Below are positions 26,768 through 35,691 of a stretch of DNA of 64,000 nucleotides, piece by piece. Position 1 is the first letter of the stretch, and every line of letters starts with the position of its first letter. Source of the stretch: Actinopolymorpha rutila (GTDB lineage Bacteria; Actinomycetota; Actinomycetes; Propionibacteriales; Actinopolymorphaceae); contig NZ_JACBZH010000001.1 of assembly GCF_013407855.1 (NCBI RefSeq), positions 5,456,001 through 5,520,000 on the forward strand. Direction: 5' to 3'. The position numbers were made by a program, and so were the translations under genes. The notes below the pieces were generated by a model that searched no databases, was not told where the DNA came from, and saw only the letters and a list, made by a program, of their open reading frames with translations.

Positions 26768-27764
26768 GTTCGTACGCGACGGTGCCGCGGCCCAGGTGCT
26801 GGCCGGACTCGTCAAGTCGCTGGGTGAACCGCCGTTCGAGGTCGCACTTCCCGCGGCCGACGACCTGCCGGCCCTGCTGCTCGAACTCGCGGTGCCGCAC
26901 GAGGACATCGACGAGCTCACCGCTTCGCTGCCGAGTCGCGAGCGGGACCCACGGGTGTGGCGGTTCCTGGAGTACTGCACCCACCTGGTCGTCAGTCAGA
27001 TGGGCGCCGCCGGGCCGGAAGTGCCGTTCCCCGAACTCTCGCCCGCCATGGGTGCCCTGCGGCGGTACTTCTACGTGTACGTCTACCTGGCCGCCCGGCC
27101 GCACGTCCGGGCCTTTCACCGGGAGCGCGGGATCCCCGACGACATCTCCCGCCTGACCCTCGCCGACCTCGGCCGGGTGCTGGCCGACCACCGGTTCTGG
27201 TACGGCACCGGTGGGATCGACACGGAGCTGGCGTCCTGGCTCACGGGACACTTCCGCGGGGCGCTCTACCAACTCGGCCGGCTGCAGTTCCAGCGGGTGA
27301 CGCTCGGAAACCGGACCGGCAAGGCGATCACCGCAGCCGGCCTGCCGTACGGCCCGGGTGATCCCGCACTCGCGGTGCACGTGCCGGCTACCTACGGCCC
27401 GATGATTCCGGCCTCGTGCGAGAAGTCGTTCGCGATGGCGAGGGACTTCTTCGCCCGGCACTTCCCGGAGGAGGAGTACCACATCGCGGTGTGCTACTCC
27501 TGGCTGCTGGACGACCAGCTCGCGGACTACCTACCGGCGGAGAGCAACATCGTCCGGTTCCAGCGGCGCTTCCGCCCGGCGTACGAAGCCAATGAGGACG
27601 ACGCGATCATTCTCCGGTTCGTCTTCGGCCGGGTCGGTGCCGACCTTGCCGACCTTCCTCGCCGATCGACTCTGCAACGTGCGATCGTCGACCATCTCCG
27701 GGCCGGCCGCCACTGGCACGGCGGCGCGGGCTGGTGCGTGCTCGGCTCCGGCCTGGCAACCTGA
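26751..27764 (+). CDS. Acyltransferase domain-containing protein (NAT_N/GNAT_C type)
   Basis: A 337-residue protein. An N-terminal helical domain (~1-125) is followed by a GNAT-like acyltransferase C-terminal domain. Typical stretches are LYQLGRLQFQR, IPASCEKSFAMARDFFARHF, CYSWLLDDQLADYLP and SNIVRFQRRF. These match an actinobacterial family annotated as acyltransferase, whose acyl donor and acceptor are not known. The GTG at 26751 fits the domain start and has GGGAGG upstream. It overlaps the VOC-fusion gene by 17 bases, suggesting coupled expression and perhaps a shared small-molecule pathway. Confidence 0.7.
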   Translation: MDVIDEFVRDGAAAQVLAGLVKSLGEPPFEVALPAADDLPALLLELAVPHEDIDELTASLPSRERDPRVWRFLEYCTHLVVSQMGAAGPEVPFPELSPAMGALRRYFYVYVYLAARPHVRAFHRERGIPDDISRLTLADLGRVLADHRFWYGTGGIDTELASWLTGHFRGALYQLGRLQFQRVTLGNRTGKAITAAGLPYGPGDPALAVHVPATYGPMIPASCEKSFAMARDFFARHFPEEEYHIAVCYSWLLDDQLADYLPAESNIVRFQRRFRPAYEANEDDAIILRFVFGRVGADLADLPRRSTLQRAIVDHLRAGRHWHGGAGWCVLGSGLAT

Positions 27765-27780
27765 ACAACGGCGGCGGTTC

Positions 27781-28755
27781 TCAGCCCGATGCGGGGTCGC
27801 CGACCTTGCGCAGCGCGTCGACCATCTCCTGGTCGGAGAAGACGATCTGCTTACAGCGTTCGGCCGCGAGCCGTTGCCGCTCGGAGTCGCCGGACGCAAG
27901 CTCGGTCAGCTGATACCGCCGGTACACCGTGAGGTAGTGGTTCTGGAAGTCCAGGGTGCGCCCGCACAGCGCGCGGAGCGTACGCCGGTCCGCCGGGTCC
28001 GACGGCAGTCCGTAGTGCCAGCGGTTGCGGCACAGGTCGTGCACCTGAACCACGAGTTCGGTCCACTCGTCGGCGACGTGCTTCTGGTAGAGCTCGACGC
28101 ACGCCGCCTTGTCGCGTACGTACTGGCCGCCGGACAGGGCGATGATCGCGGTCGCGGTCCAGCCGACCGTCGCGATGAGCAGCTTCGTGCTGGGCTGGTC
28201 AACCCCGTCGGGTCCGGGCATCATCCACTGGTCGAAGCCGAAGAAGGGACCGTCCGGGTCGAGGTGCCGCAGCGGGTGGACCAGTGGCCCGGCGTCGTGG
28301 CGTTGTGCCGGGAACGAGTAGCTGTAGTAGGGCGTGTGGACGACCGAGCGCACGTAGGCGTCGGCGTCGAAGGCTGGCAGCTCTGCCCGGATGTCCTCGC
28401 CGTGCAGCAGTCGCGTGCCCAGCTTGAGGTCCAGCGCCGCGCTGAAGGCCTCCGGTCGGCGGAAGCCGCGTTCGCCGGAGACCACGATCTCCAGCAGGAC
28501 CGGCGTGAGCTGTGCGCAGTGAACAGTCAGCGCCCGCGCCCGGTCGTACTCCGGCACGTCGGCGAAGTGGTCCTTGAAGACCACGTAGAGGTCGAGGTCG
28601 CTGCCGTCGGTGCTGGTCCCGCTGGCGTGACTGCCGCGTAGGTAGAAGCCCCGGATGCGTTCGGGAAAGGCGTTCTCGAAGATGCCGACGACGCCTCGGA
28701 CGATGCGGTCGCACCGGCGATCCCCGGTCGACTCGACAAGCTCCGGCGCGGTCAC
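27781..28755 (-). CDS. Nucleotidyltransferase domain protein
   Basis: A 324-residue protein with an N-terminal polymerase-beta-like nucleotidyltransferase fold. The motif GSHASGTSTDGSDLDLYVV (~41-59) supplies the GS and D-x-D residues that bind metal and NTP. The remaining ~220 residues are mostly helical (LYQKHVADEWTELVVQVHDL) and similar in layout to aminoglycoside/lincosamide adenylyltransferase-type enzymes. The GTG start has AGGG eight bases upstream. It may adenylylate a small molecule or act as a MNT-like toxin module, but no partner HEPN gene is adjacent, so the former is likelier. It converges with the acyltransferase gene. Confidence 0.72.
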   Translation of the reverse strand: MTAPELVESTGDRRCDRIVRGVVGIFENAFPERIRGFYLRGSHASGTSTDGSDLDLYVVFKDHFADVPEYDRARALTVHCAQLTPVLLEIVVSGERGFRRPEAFSAALDLKLGTRLLHGEDIRAELPAFDADAYVRSVVHTPYYSYSFPAQRHDAGPLVHPLRHLDPDGPFFGFDQWMMPGPDGVDQPSTKLLIATVGWTATAIIALSGGQYVRDKAACVELYQKHVADEWTELVVQVHDLCRNRWHYGLPSDPADRRTLRALCGRTLDFQNHYLTVYRRYQLTELASGDSERQRLAAERCKQIVFSDQEMVDALRKVGDPASG

Positions 28756-28904
28756 ATGCCAACCCTAGGCAGCACCACCCTTGCCGAACAACAAACCGGG
28801 CCAAGGCTGGACGCCGGAGGAGACCGAGGCCACGATGGGTGCCCCGACGTGCCCTGGAGCTCCTGTGGGCCCGGCGAACCGGCGACGAAGGCGGAGGCAC
28901 GGCG

Positions 28905-29696
28905 ATGGGGCATCTTCTTCGGGACAGCGACGCGATGACCATCACGATCGGTGCACCCGAGCTGATCGACGGCAGGGAAGGGCGCCGTGTGCTCGCCGAG
29001 TTCTACGGCGAACTGCTCGGCATGCGGGAGTTCGAGCCGTACGGCTGGCTGAAACTCGCCAGCAGACCACCTGGCGAAGATTACGCCGCGGGGCGCACGA
29101 CCGACGGCGGCAGCCGGCTGCAGCTCGCGCTGGACGGCGACGGCTGGTCCGATCAGCGACCGCCCCGCTGGCCGGACCCGGAGTATCCGCAGCAGATGCA
29201 CCTGGACATCGTGGTCCCCGACGCGGACGCAGCCGACAAGCTGGTTCTCGGGCTGGGTGCCACGCTACTGAAGGATCAGGACACTTTCCGTACGTATGCC
29301 GACCCCGCCGGGCACCCGTTCTGCCTCCACCCGGACCAGACCCGCACCGGCGAAGGAGCAAGGGTCGAGCGGCTGGTGTTCGACTGTCTAAGTCCTCGCG
29401 CGCTGGCGAGCTTCTACCAGGGCTTCCTCGGCGTGGAGAGCCGGCTCGAGGACTCACCCGAGTGGGTGGTGCTCGACCTCGACGACGACGATCTGCCCAA
29501 CCTGGCCTTCCAGCACGCGCGGTTTAGAGCGGCCCGCTGGCCCGACCCCGCGTACCCCGCGCAACTGCACGTTGACTACCGCTTCCCCGACGGTGCGCCG
29601 GCCGCCATGGAACGAGCCGAACGACACGGTGCCATCCACTGTCCTGTCCCGGGCAACACCTACTCGGATCCCGCTGGTCACCCGTTCTGCCTCTGA
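28905..29696 (+). CDS. VOC/glyoxalase-like protein, two domains
   Basis: A 263-residue protein with two VOC half-barrel modules. The first (~11-140) contains LAEFYGELLGM, QMHLDIVV and ends TYADPAGHPFCLH; the second (~145-263) has LASFYQGFLGV, QLHVDYRF and ends YSDPAGHPFCL at the very C-terminus. VOC proteins bind metal and act in isomerisation, dioxygenation, fosfomycin or bleomycin resistance. No substrate is evident. The ATG at 28905 is preferred for its GGAGG site seven bases upstream; a second ATG at 28935 is the alternative. The last 19 bases overlap the convergent deacetylase gene. Confidence 0.78.
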   Translation: MGHLLRDSDAMTITIGAPELIDGREGRRVLAEFYGELLGMREFEPYGWLKLASRPPGEDYAAGRTTDGGSRLQLALDGDGWSDQRPPRWPDPEYPQQMHLDIVVPDADAADKLVLGLGATLLKDQDTFRTYADPAGHPFCLHPDQTRTGEGARVERLVFDCLSPRALASFYQGFLGVESRLEDSPEWVVLDLDDDDLPNLAFQHARFRAARWPDPAYPAQLHVDYRFPDGAPAAMERAERHGAIHCPVPGNTYSDPAGHPFCL

Positions 29697-30472
29697 CCTG
29701 CCAAGGCGGGCTCTGTCACCCGCCGCCGGCGTGACTTCTCACTGCCACTTCGCAGGCCGTGGTCGCGAAGCGGGCCGACAAGCAAGCCTTGCGCGCGGCA
29801 GTGGCCGACGATGGTGTCCAGCGCGCCCAGCGCCGACCGCCACGAACCGGGAACGGCCGCGACGTCGGAGTCGTGCAGCAGGACGGTGCCCCCGCCGTCC
29901 AGACGGGCGAGGACGCGGCGGGCCACCGAGTCACCGTCCGCACCGGCCGCCCAGTCGCGCCCGTCGGCCGTCCACAGCACAGGCCGGAGCCCGAGCCGCC
30001 GGGCCGCGACGGCGCGGGAAGTGGTGAGGACGCCGTACGGCGGGCGGTACCAACCAGGCTTCGCGCCGGTGACGTCGGCGATGATCCGGTGCGCCTCCAC
30101 CAGGTCGGTGCCCGCACGCCAGGGCCTCGTCGGCGGGTCGTGCCGCAGACCGTGCACGGCGATCTCGTGGCCACGCTCGCGGGTCTCGTACGCGACGCGT
30201 GGATACCTGCGGACCTGTTCGGCGAGGAGGAAGAACGTCGCCCGCACCGCGAGTTCGTCGAGGCGCTGGAGAAGGAGCGGTGTGGCGACCGGGTGCGGGC
30301 CGTCGTCTAAGGTGAGGGCGACGTGGCCCGGGTCACCACGCCCGGCAAGGCCCGGGCACAACCTGCGTACCGGGGAGACCGCGGTCACCGTCGGCAGCAA
30401 GTCGGCGACCGCCCCGGCGGCCACGAGGAGAGCGCCGGCCGTGGTCACCGACCTCACTGTCGACCTGCGCAT
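29678..30472 (-). CDS. Polysaccharide deacetylase (NodB homology)
   Basis: A 264-residue membrane-anchored or secreted CE4-type deacetylase. A hydrophobic N-terminal segment (~8-30) precedes the NodB domain. The metal/catalytic motifs run in order: TLDDGPHP (catalytic Asp and metal Asp), HGLRHDPP (the family's H-x3-H motif is HSWTH in NodB), RPPYG, and LLHD near the end. It removes N-acetyl groups from chitin-like oligomers, peptidoglycan or glycolipid sugars. The ATG has a GGGGGAGAGG ribosome site. The DMT-transporter gene lies 24 bases upstream on the same strand, so they are probably one transcription unit. Confidence 0.85.
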   Translation of the reverse strand: MRRSTVRSVTTAGALLVAAGAVADLLPTVTAVSPVRRLCPGLAGRGDPGHVALTLDDGPHPVATPLLLQRLDELAVRATFFLLAEQVRRYPRVAYETRERGHEIAVHGLRHDPPTRPWRAGTDLVEAHRIIADVTGAKPGWYRPPYGVLTTSRAVAARRLGLRPVLWTADGRDWAAGADGDSVARRVLARLDGGGTVLLHDSDVAAVPGSWRSALGALDTIVGHCRAQGLLVGPLRDHGLRSGSEKSRRRRVTEPALAGQRQNG

Positions 30473-30496
30473 GCGCGACCTCTCCCCCGCAACCGC

Positions 30497-31456
30497 CTAC
30501 ATCGCCGACGGCGGACCCGCCGGATCCTCGGGGTCTGCGGACTCCGCGGGCTGCTCGGCCGGACCCGGCGAACTCGACCGCCGGGCTTCGGCGCTGTCCG
30601 GCGGCGCGACGACACCGCTCACCAGCGGCGACCGGGAGAGCTCGACAGCCCCGAAGATGATCATCCCCAGGCCGAGGAGGGCGGCGACCAGCCACCACCC
30701 GTACAGCCGCAACTCCTCCTCGAAGAGCAGTACGCCGAGCAGGAGGCTGACCAGAGCATCGCCCACGGTGACCGCGGGCTGCGTCACGACCAGGGTCCCT
30801 GCCTGGTAGGCGTTCTGCAGCAGGAACAGGGCGAACAGCCCGGCCACACACGTGGCGTACAGCTGCCAACTGGTGAAGAACGCCGCGGCGCCGAAGGGGA
30901 TCCGCCCGGTCGCGTCCTTCATGAACGCCGCCGTCAACGAGAACATGACAGCGGTGGCCATCCCCAGCGCGGCGGCTCTGGCCACTCCACGCACCGCACG
31001 GCCGAGACCGATCAGCGCGGCCATCACCAACGCGATCCCGGGCGCCGCGAGCAGCCATCGACCCACACCCACCTCGGTGTCCCCACCGGACGGGTCGACC
31101 GAGACCAGCAGCGCGACCACCCCGGCCGTGATGCCGACCACGGCGACCATCGAGCGCACGCCCAGGCTCTGGTGGAACACAACTGCTGCCAGCATGAGCG
31201 TGAACGGCAACTCGACCATCATGATCGGCTGGACGAGTGCGAGTGGGCCGGTGAGCAGCGCCGCACCCTGGAACACCGCGGCCGCGGCGACACCGGCGAT
31301 TCCCAGCCACCACAGGGGTCTGCGGGCCAGATCACGAAGCAGGGCAAGGCGAAACGCCTCCGTGCTCGGCGCCGTACGCGCCTCGTACCGTTGCAGAACG
31401 GACGCGAAGGCGTTGCTCGCCGCCGCGAAGGCCGCGAGCACAGCACTGATCACCAT
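30497..31456 (-). CDS. DMT-superfamily (EamA/NIPA-like) transporter
   Basis: A 319-residue integral membrane protein with about nine to ten hydrophobic helices arranged as two similar halves, and a Pro/Ser/Ala-rich cytoplasmic tail from ~285. Sequence features such as ALVQPIMMVELPFTLML and TLVVTQPAVTVGDALVS, a Pro in the middle of paired helices, are typical of NIPA/EamA-like proteins in actinomycetes. It could move a lipid-linked sugar, Mg2+ or a metabolite. It forms an operon with the NodB deacetylase and is divergent from a diacylglycerol-glucosyltransferase-like gene. A role as glycolipid flippase is therefore conceivable but unproven. Confidence 0.75.
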   Translation of the reverse strand: MVISAVLAAFAAASNAFASVLQRYEARTAPSTEAFRLALLRDLARRPLWWLGIAGVAAAAVFQGAALLTGPLALVQPIMMVELPFTLMLAAVVFHQSLGVRSMVAVVGITAGVVALLVSVDPSGGDTEVGVGRWLLAAPGIALVMAALIGLGRAVRGVARAAALGMATAVMFSLTAAFMKDATGRIPFGAAAFFTSWQLYATCVAGLFALFLLQNAYQAGTLVVTQPAVTVGDALVSLLLGVLLFEEELRLYGWWLVAALLGLGMIIFGAVELSRSPLVSGVVAPPDSAEARRSSSPGPAEQPAESADPEDPAGPPSAM

Positions 31457-31710
31457 GCGACCCGCCGGATCTGAGTTGGTCTCCGCCCACGCTCGTGGGC
31501 CGCGAACACCCCCGAACCCCTGTCCTCCTTGCCGAAACTGCTGCCCCGCATCGGATGCTGTGACAGCCTGGCACCGCGTCCCGTCCCACTGGGCCCCGTC
31601 GCCGCCCCGTCGGGCACCACCTGCGAGCTGCTTCGCGTCCGGCTCCTACCCGCATGCCCCGCCCGTGACACGGCGGCCGCCGGCGCGACCACCCGAGGAC
31701 GGCAACGGCG

Positions 31711-32838
31711 ATGTCTGACCCGAGTGTGCGGCCTGTCGTACCGAACGGCCGGCGCACCCTGATCGTGTCGGCGAGCATGGGTGGCGGACACGACCAGGTG
31801 GCGGCCGAGACGGCCCGGCGCCTGCGTGAACGCGGCCATCAGGTGCAACTGCTCGACCTGCTGCGGCTGCTGCCGGCGGGGATCGGCGGCGCCATCCGCT
31901 CCGGCTACGCGGCGACCCTGCGGTATGGGCCGGGCAGATACCAACGTGTGTACGACAGATTCGCCGATCCCGACGCCGCGCGACAGCTCGTGGAGCCCCT
32001 GGTCCGGCTGTTGGTACCTGCCGCGCGCGATGCTGTCCGCGCGGCCGACCCGGACACGGTCGTCACGACGTTCCATCTCGCCGCGGCGGTCGTCGGCCGG
32101 CTGCGGATGGACGGCGTCCTGAGGACGCCCGCGCTCGTGGTGCTCACCGAGTTCGCACCGCACGCGCTGTGGCTCTCGCCCGGAAACGACGCCTACCTGT
32201 GCCTGTCACCGGAGGGACGCGACCTCGCGGCAGGGCAGGTCGGTGCGCGGGCGTACTGGCTGGGCCCGCTGACACCACAGTCTCCCGGCAACTTCCCGAA
32301 CAAGCCCGCGGACGGCGGGGACGAAACCTACAGCGCGGACGGGCGGCACCTCGTCGTCCTGTCCACCGGTGCGTGGGGAGTCGCCACCAACCTCGTCGCG
32401 ACCGTCCGTGCCCTGGTCGAGTCCGGACGCTACTTCCCGTTGGTGCTGTGCGGCAGAAACGAACGGCTGCTTGCCCGCCTCGACCGGGTGGCCGGTCCTG
32501 GGCACGCCCTCGGGTGGCGGGACGACGTCGACGAGCTGCTGGCCGGCGCCTACGCGCTGGTGGAGAACTCCGGAGGGCAGACCTGCACGGAGGCGTTCGG
32601 CGCGGGAACGCCGGTCGTGATCCACCAGCCGCTGCCGGGGCACGGCCTCGCCGCCGCCGCCCATCTCACCCGGATCGGTGCGGTCACCCGGACGGACGAC
32701 CCGCGCGACCTGCCGGCTGCCCTGGACTCACTGGGCCCAGGTACGCCGGCCAGGTCGCGTCAGGTCGAGTGCGCCCGTGCGCTGTTCCGTCCGGACAGCA
32801 CCGACCTGCTGGAGTGCCTGACTCAGGTGACCACCTGA
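31711..32838 (+). CDS. MGDG synthase / processive diacylglycerol glucosyltransferase-like GT-B enzyme
   Basis: A 375-residue glycosyltransferase. The N-terminus has the MGDG-synthase-type motif IVSASMGGGHDQVAAE (~18-33). The C-terminal half has a nucleotide-sugar site like GT28 enzymes (LSTGAWGVATN, LCGRNERL, ENSGGQTCTEAFGAGTPVV). Such enzymes move glucose or galactose from UDP-sugar to diacylglycerol at the membrane. The ATG at 31711 has GAGGA upstream at long spacing. It is divergent from the DMT transporter and NodB deacetylase across a 254-base gap. Together they resemble a small glycolipid synthesis, export and modification locus (inference). Confidence 0.75.
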   Translation: MSDPSVRPVVPNGRRTLIVSASMGGGHDQVAAETARRLRERGHQVQLLDLLRLLPAGIGGAIRSGYAATLRYGPGRYQRVYDRFADPDAARQLVEPLVRLLVPAARDAVRAADPDTVVTTFHLAAAVVGRLRMDGVLRTPALVVLTEFAPHALWLSPGNDAYLCLSPEGRDLAAGQVGARAYWLGPLTPQSPGNFPNKPADGGDETYSADGRHLVVLSTGAWGVATNLVATVRALVESGRYFPLVLCGRNERLLARLDRVAGPGHALGWRDDVDELLAGAYALVENSGGQTCTEAFGAGTPVVIHQPLPGHGLAAAAHLTRIGAVTRTDDPRDLPAALDSLGPGTPARSRQVECARALFRPDSTDLLECLTQVTT

Positions 32839-32925
32839 CAGCGCCGGCTCGCTTATGCGCTTCGGTCATCCAGGTCGCGACAATCCCCTGGACAGCACGG
32901 TGATCGGTTGTGCCACAGTGTGGGC

Positions 32926-33489
32926 GTGACGACCAGACCGTGGCCGCTGCGAGTCGGCCCCCTTCTGCTACGCGACGCGACCGAACCAGACATCGAGGCG
33001 CTGCTGGCGTTCCGGAACGACCCGGCCGTCCAGCGCTTCCTGATCGCCACGACCGTGGACCCGGAGAAGTTCCGCGGCAACTGGCTGGCGAAGCCGTCCA
33101 GCACGACGGACTTCTCCTGCGTCGCCGAGGCCGACGGCCAGGTCGTGGCGATCGGCTTCCTCGAGATCGTCGACGGGATGGGGCAGCCGGGCGTGCCCAC
33201 GGGGACCGACGGGATGGTCGGTTACATCGTCGACCCGCAGTACGCCGGCCGGGGCTACGCCACTCACCTCGCCAAGGGCCTGTTGACAGCGGCGTTCGAC
33301 CACCTCGGGCTCCGCCGCGCCACCGCCGGCTGCTACGCCGACAACGCCGCCTCGGCCCGCGTTCTGGAGAAGGCCGGTATGCGCCGCGAACAACACGGTG
33401 TCGAGGACTCCTGGCACGCCGAGCTCGGGTGGGTCGACGGCTACACCTACGCCCTTCTCGATCGTGAGTGGCGCGCGACCCATGAGTGA
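32926..33489 (+). CDS. GNAT acetyltransferase, RimJ/RimL-like
   Basis: A 187-residue acetyltransferase. The core runs from LLLRDATEPDIEALLAF through MVGYIVDPQYAGRGYATHLA, with the acetyl-CoA loop R-G-Y-A-T, to ADNAASARVLEKAGMRRE. Relatives acetylate ribosomal-protein N-termini, antibiotics or metabolites. The start is uncertain: GTG at 32926 was chosen, and TTG or GTG codons up to 18 bases upstream are in frame; no clear ribosome site is seen. The next small gene starts inside its last 8 bases, and that gene overlaps a kinase gene, so the three are probably one coupled operon. Confidence 0.8.
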   Translation: MTTRPWPLRVGPLLLRDATEPDIEALLAFRNDPAVQRFLIATTVDPEKFRGNWLAKPSSTTDFSCVAEADGQVVAIGFLEIVDGMGQPGVPTGTDGMVGYIVDPQYAGRGYATHLAKGLLTAAFDHLGLRRATAGCYADNAASARVLEKAGMRREQHGVEDSWHAELGWVDGYTYALLDREWRATHE

Positions 33490-33817
33490 GGACGACCCGC
33501 ACATTCACCTTGATTCCAAGGGCATCCCGGTCGGAGCGAACGTCCGCAACATGCTGGCGGGGACGTTCGGGCTGGCCGCCGACGCGCCCCAGGTCGTGAC
33601 CACCGGATGCGGACGACAGGTGCCGTACGCCATGACCTCCCCGCGACCGGAGAGCGTCACCTGTCTTCCCTGTCGCGAGTACGGCCGTCAACAGCACCTT
33701 GCGTTCGCGGAGATTCTCGAACACCGCGTACGGCTGGAGGACGGCAGCCTTCACACAGGGGGTGGGAGAGCACAGCAGCACCGCGATCTCGCCAGGAGAT
33801 TCGGCAGTAAGCCATGA
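33482..33817 (+). CDS. Small conserved-type protein with Cys-x-x-Cys motif
   Basis: A 111-residue protein with no family I recognise. A hydrophilic N-terminus (MSEDDPHIHLDSKGIPVG) is followed by a central region with three cysteines, TTGCGRQV and TCLPCREYG, about 23 residues apart. That layout could bind zinc if another ligand, such as one of the histidines, joins in. The C-terminal half is helical and charged (FAEILEHRVRLEDG). Its ATG lies 8 bases inside the end of the GNAT gene and its stop overlaps the ATG of the APH(6)-like gene by 4 bases. This tight coupling supports it being real. Confidence 0.6.
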   Translation: MSEDDPHIHLDSKGIPVGANVRNMLAGTFGLAADAPQVVTTGCGRQVPYAMTSPRPESVTCLPCREYGRQQHLAFAEILEHRVRLEDGSLHTGGGRAQQHRDLARRFGSKP

Positions 33818-34731
33818 GCGACCACGACGCCGCGGACCTGGCCGTGCCCGCGAGGTTCCGCGACGCACTCGTCGCGGCCCAGGGTGATCGGGCGCGTCGG
33901 TGGTTCGACGGTCTGCCCGGCCTGGTCGGCGACCTGTTGGAGCGTTGGTCCTGTGCCGTTGCCGGGCCGGTCATGGCCGGGTGGGCGGGAATCGTGGTGC
34001 CCGTACGCCGGGCGGACGGCGGCCGTGCCGTACTGAAGGTCTCGTATCCGGGCGAGACAACCTACTTCGAGGCGATCACGCTCGCGGCCTGGGCCGGGCG
34101 TGGAGCTGTGCTGGTGCTGGAGCGCCACGACGCCGACCTCGCCATGCTGCTTGAGGAACTCGGCCCGGAATCGCTGGCCACCGTAGCCGACGCGGACGAG
34201 GCGATGACAGTCATCGGCCGGCTGGCCAGGCGGCTCGCCGTGCCGGCACCGCCGGAACTCCCACGTATGCAACCGTTTCTGCAACAACTGGTGGCCGACC
34301 TGCCCGTCATGTCGGCAGCAGCGGGTCATCCCCTTCCCGCCCGAGCCGTCGACGCCGCGGTGGCGACGTGCGCCGAACTCGGGCCGGACCAACCCGGGAC
34401 CGTGCAACACGGCGACCTCAGCGAGTCCAACGTCCTTCGCGGAACCCGCGAGGACTGGCTGGCCATCGACCCGCAGGGCTATGCCGGCGAGATCGCGTTC
34501 GAATGCCTCACCCACCTGCGCGAACGCTGGACCGAACTGCGAGCCATGCCCCACCCCGACCGCGTGCTGCGCAGACGGATCGAGATCTTCGCCGACGCGG
34601 CCGAGATCGACGTCGAGCGGGCCCTGCGCTGGACGCAGGCCAGAGCGGTTCAGTCGATGCTTCGATCCCATGGCGGCGCCATGGACGACGACGGGGTTCA
34701 CGAGTGGATGGCCACCACCCTTGCCGGCTGA
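33814..34731 (+). CDS. APH(6)/hydroxyurea phosphotransferase family kinase
   Basis: A 305-residue kinase-like enzyme resembling streptomycin 6-phosphotransferases and the hur family. The N-terminal lobe has AGIVVPVRRADGGRAVLKV, the catalytic loop QHGDLSESNVLRG, and the metal segment WLAIDPQGYAGE, followed by helices. In place of the usual HGDLHxxN the loop reads HGDLSESN, still with the catalytic Asp and the Asn. It is coupled to the Cys-x-x-Cys protein by an ATGA overlap. It may give aminoglycoside resistance or phosphorylate an endogenous metabolite. The stop abuts the convergent methyltransferase gene directly. Confidence 0.78.
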   Translation: MSDHDAADLAVPARFRDALVAAQGDRARRWFDGLPGLVGDLLERWSCAVAGPVMAGWAGIVVPVRRADGGRAVLKVSYPGETTYFEAITLAAWAGRGAVLVLERHDADLAMLLEELGPESLATVADADEAMTVIGRLARRLAVPAPPELPRMQPFLQQLVADLPVMSAAAGHPLPARAVDAAVATCAELGPDQPGTVQHGDLSESNVLRGTREDWLAIDPQGYAGEIAFECLTHLRERWTELRAMPHPDRVLRRRIEIFADAAEIDVERALRWTQARAVQSMLRSHGGAMDDDGVHEWMATTLAG

Positions 34732-35472
34732 CTAGGGCGCAGGTCGCCAGCGGAGGCAGAACACCTCGTGGTGGATGCCGGCCGTGGCAGGCCCGACGGC
34801 CCGGCAGGCGCCGGACACGAGGGCGTGTGCCTCTCGCAGGCGTTCGCGACGTTCCGGCTCGGGCATGAGGACGAACGCCGACAGGGTTTCCAGGTACGAA
34901 CACCAGGCGTCAGGGGTCCTGCGCCACGTCCACCGGAAGGTCGCGGTCTCGGTTTCGTCGGCCGGGAAGGGCGTTTCGCCGCCGGTCGCCTCCTCCGGCT
35001 GAGGTGCGTACGACGGATCCAGCGCGGCCAGCTCCTTCTCCCACGGCTCGATCGGCGACGCCATGCTCCACATCAGGCCCAGCCATCCGCCCGGCCGCAG
35101 AACCCGACGCGCCTGCGCGACCGCCGAATCGAACGGGAACCAGTGCCACGCGTCCGCCGCGAAGACCGCGTCGACACAGGCGTCCGCCAACGGAAGCTCC
35201 TCCGCCCCCGCGTTGTGAACTCGCGCGGATGGATGCACCCTCCGGAGGACATCGAGCATGCGTACGTCCGGCTCCACCGCCTCGACCCGAAGTCCTCGCG
35301 CCAGCAGCGCACCTGTCAACTTGCCGGTGCCCGCGCCCAGGTCGGCGACGACGCTCGCTCCCGCCGGCACCAGCCAGTCGACAGCCTCGTCGGGATAGGT
35401 GGGCCGCCAGCGTTCGTAGGTCTCGGCGTTCAGCCCGAAGATCGTGGCTCGGTCGGCTCGCGGTGCGCTCAC
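34732..35472 (-). CDS. Class I SAM-dependent methyltransferase
   Basis: A 246-residue Rossmann-fold methyltransferase. Motif I is VVADLGAGTGKLT, the acidic residue after strand 2 is in VEAVEPD, and the motif IV-like segment AVFAADAWHWF and motif V-like ARRVLRPGGWLGLMW follow. This UbiE/methyltransf_11-like group acts on small molecules; the acceptor is unknown. The GTG at 35472 with GAGGAG upstream is preferred over a start at 35508. Its stop codon sits immediately next to the stop of the convergent kinase gene. It is probably monocistronic. Confidence 0.82.
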   Translation of the reverse strand: MSAPRADRATIFGLNAETYERWRPTYPDEAVDWLVPAGASVVADLGAGTGKLTGALLARGLRVEAVEPDVRMLDVLRRVHPSARVHNAGAEELPLADACVDAVFAADAWHWFPFDSAVAQARRVLRPGGWLGLMWSMASPIEPWEKELAALDPSYAPQPEEATGGETPFPADETETATFRWTWRRTPDAWCSYLETLSAFVLMPEPERRERLREAHALVSGACRAVGPATAGIHHEVFCLRWRPAP

Positions 35473-35691
35473 TGCGTCTCCTCGGCCGGTCGGGAACGGT
35501 TCACACACAAGTGGCGTCTGCCGCTGACCGTAGCCGTTCCGCTCTCGTGACCGGATCAGGCCACCGAGCGTATCGAGACCGCGCGGTGTTCAGGGTGATC
35601 GGTTCGTCCTGTCAGGCGCGACTTCCACGTCAGCGCCGAGGACGTTCTCGGAGTGGAGGACGGGACCGTCCGGGTCTCCACCTCCACCGCC

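Noticed and set aside
27781..28755. MNT-HEPN toxin-antitoxin module
   Set aside because: The nucleotidyltransferase is long (324 residues) with a helical substrate-type C-terminal half, and no HEPN-type gene is adjacent.
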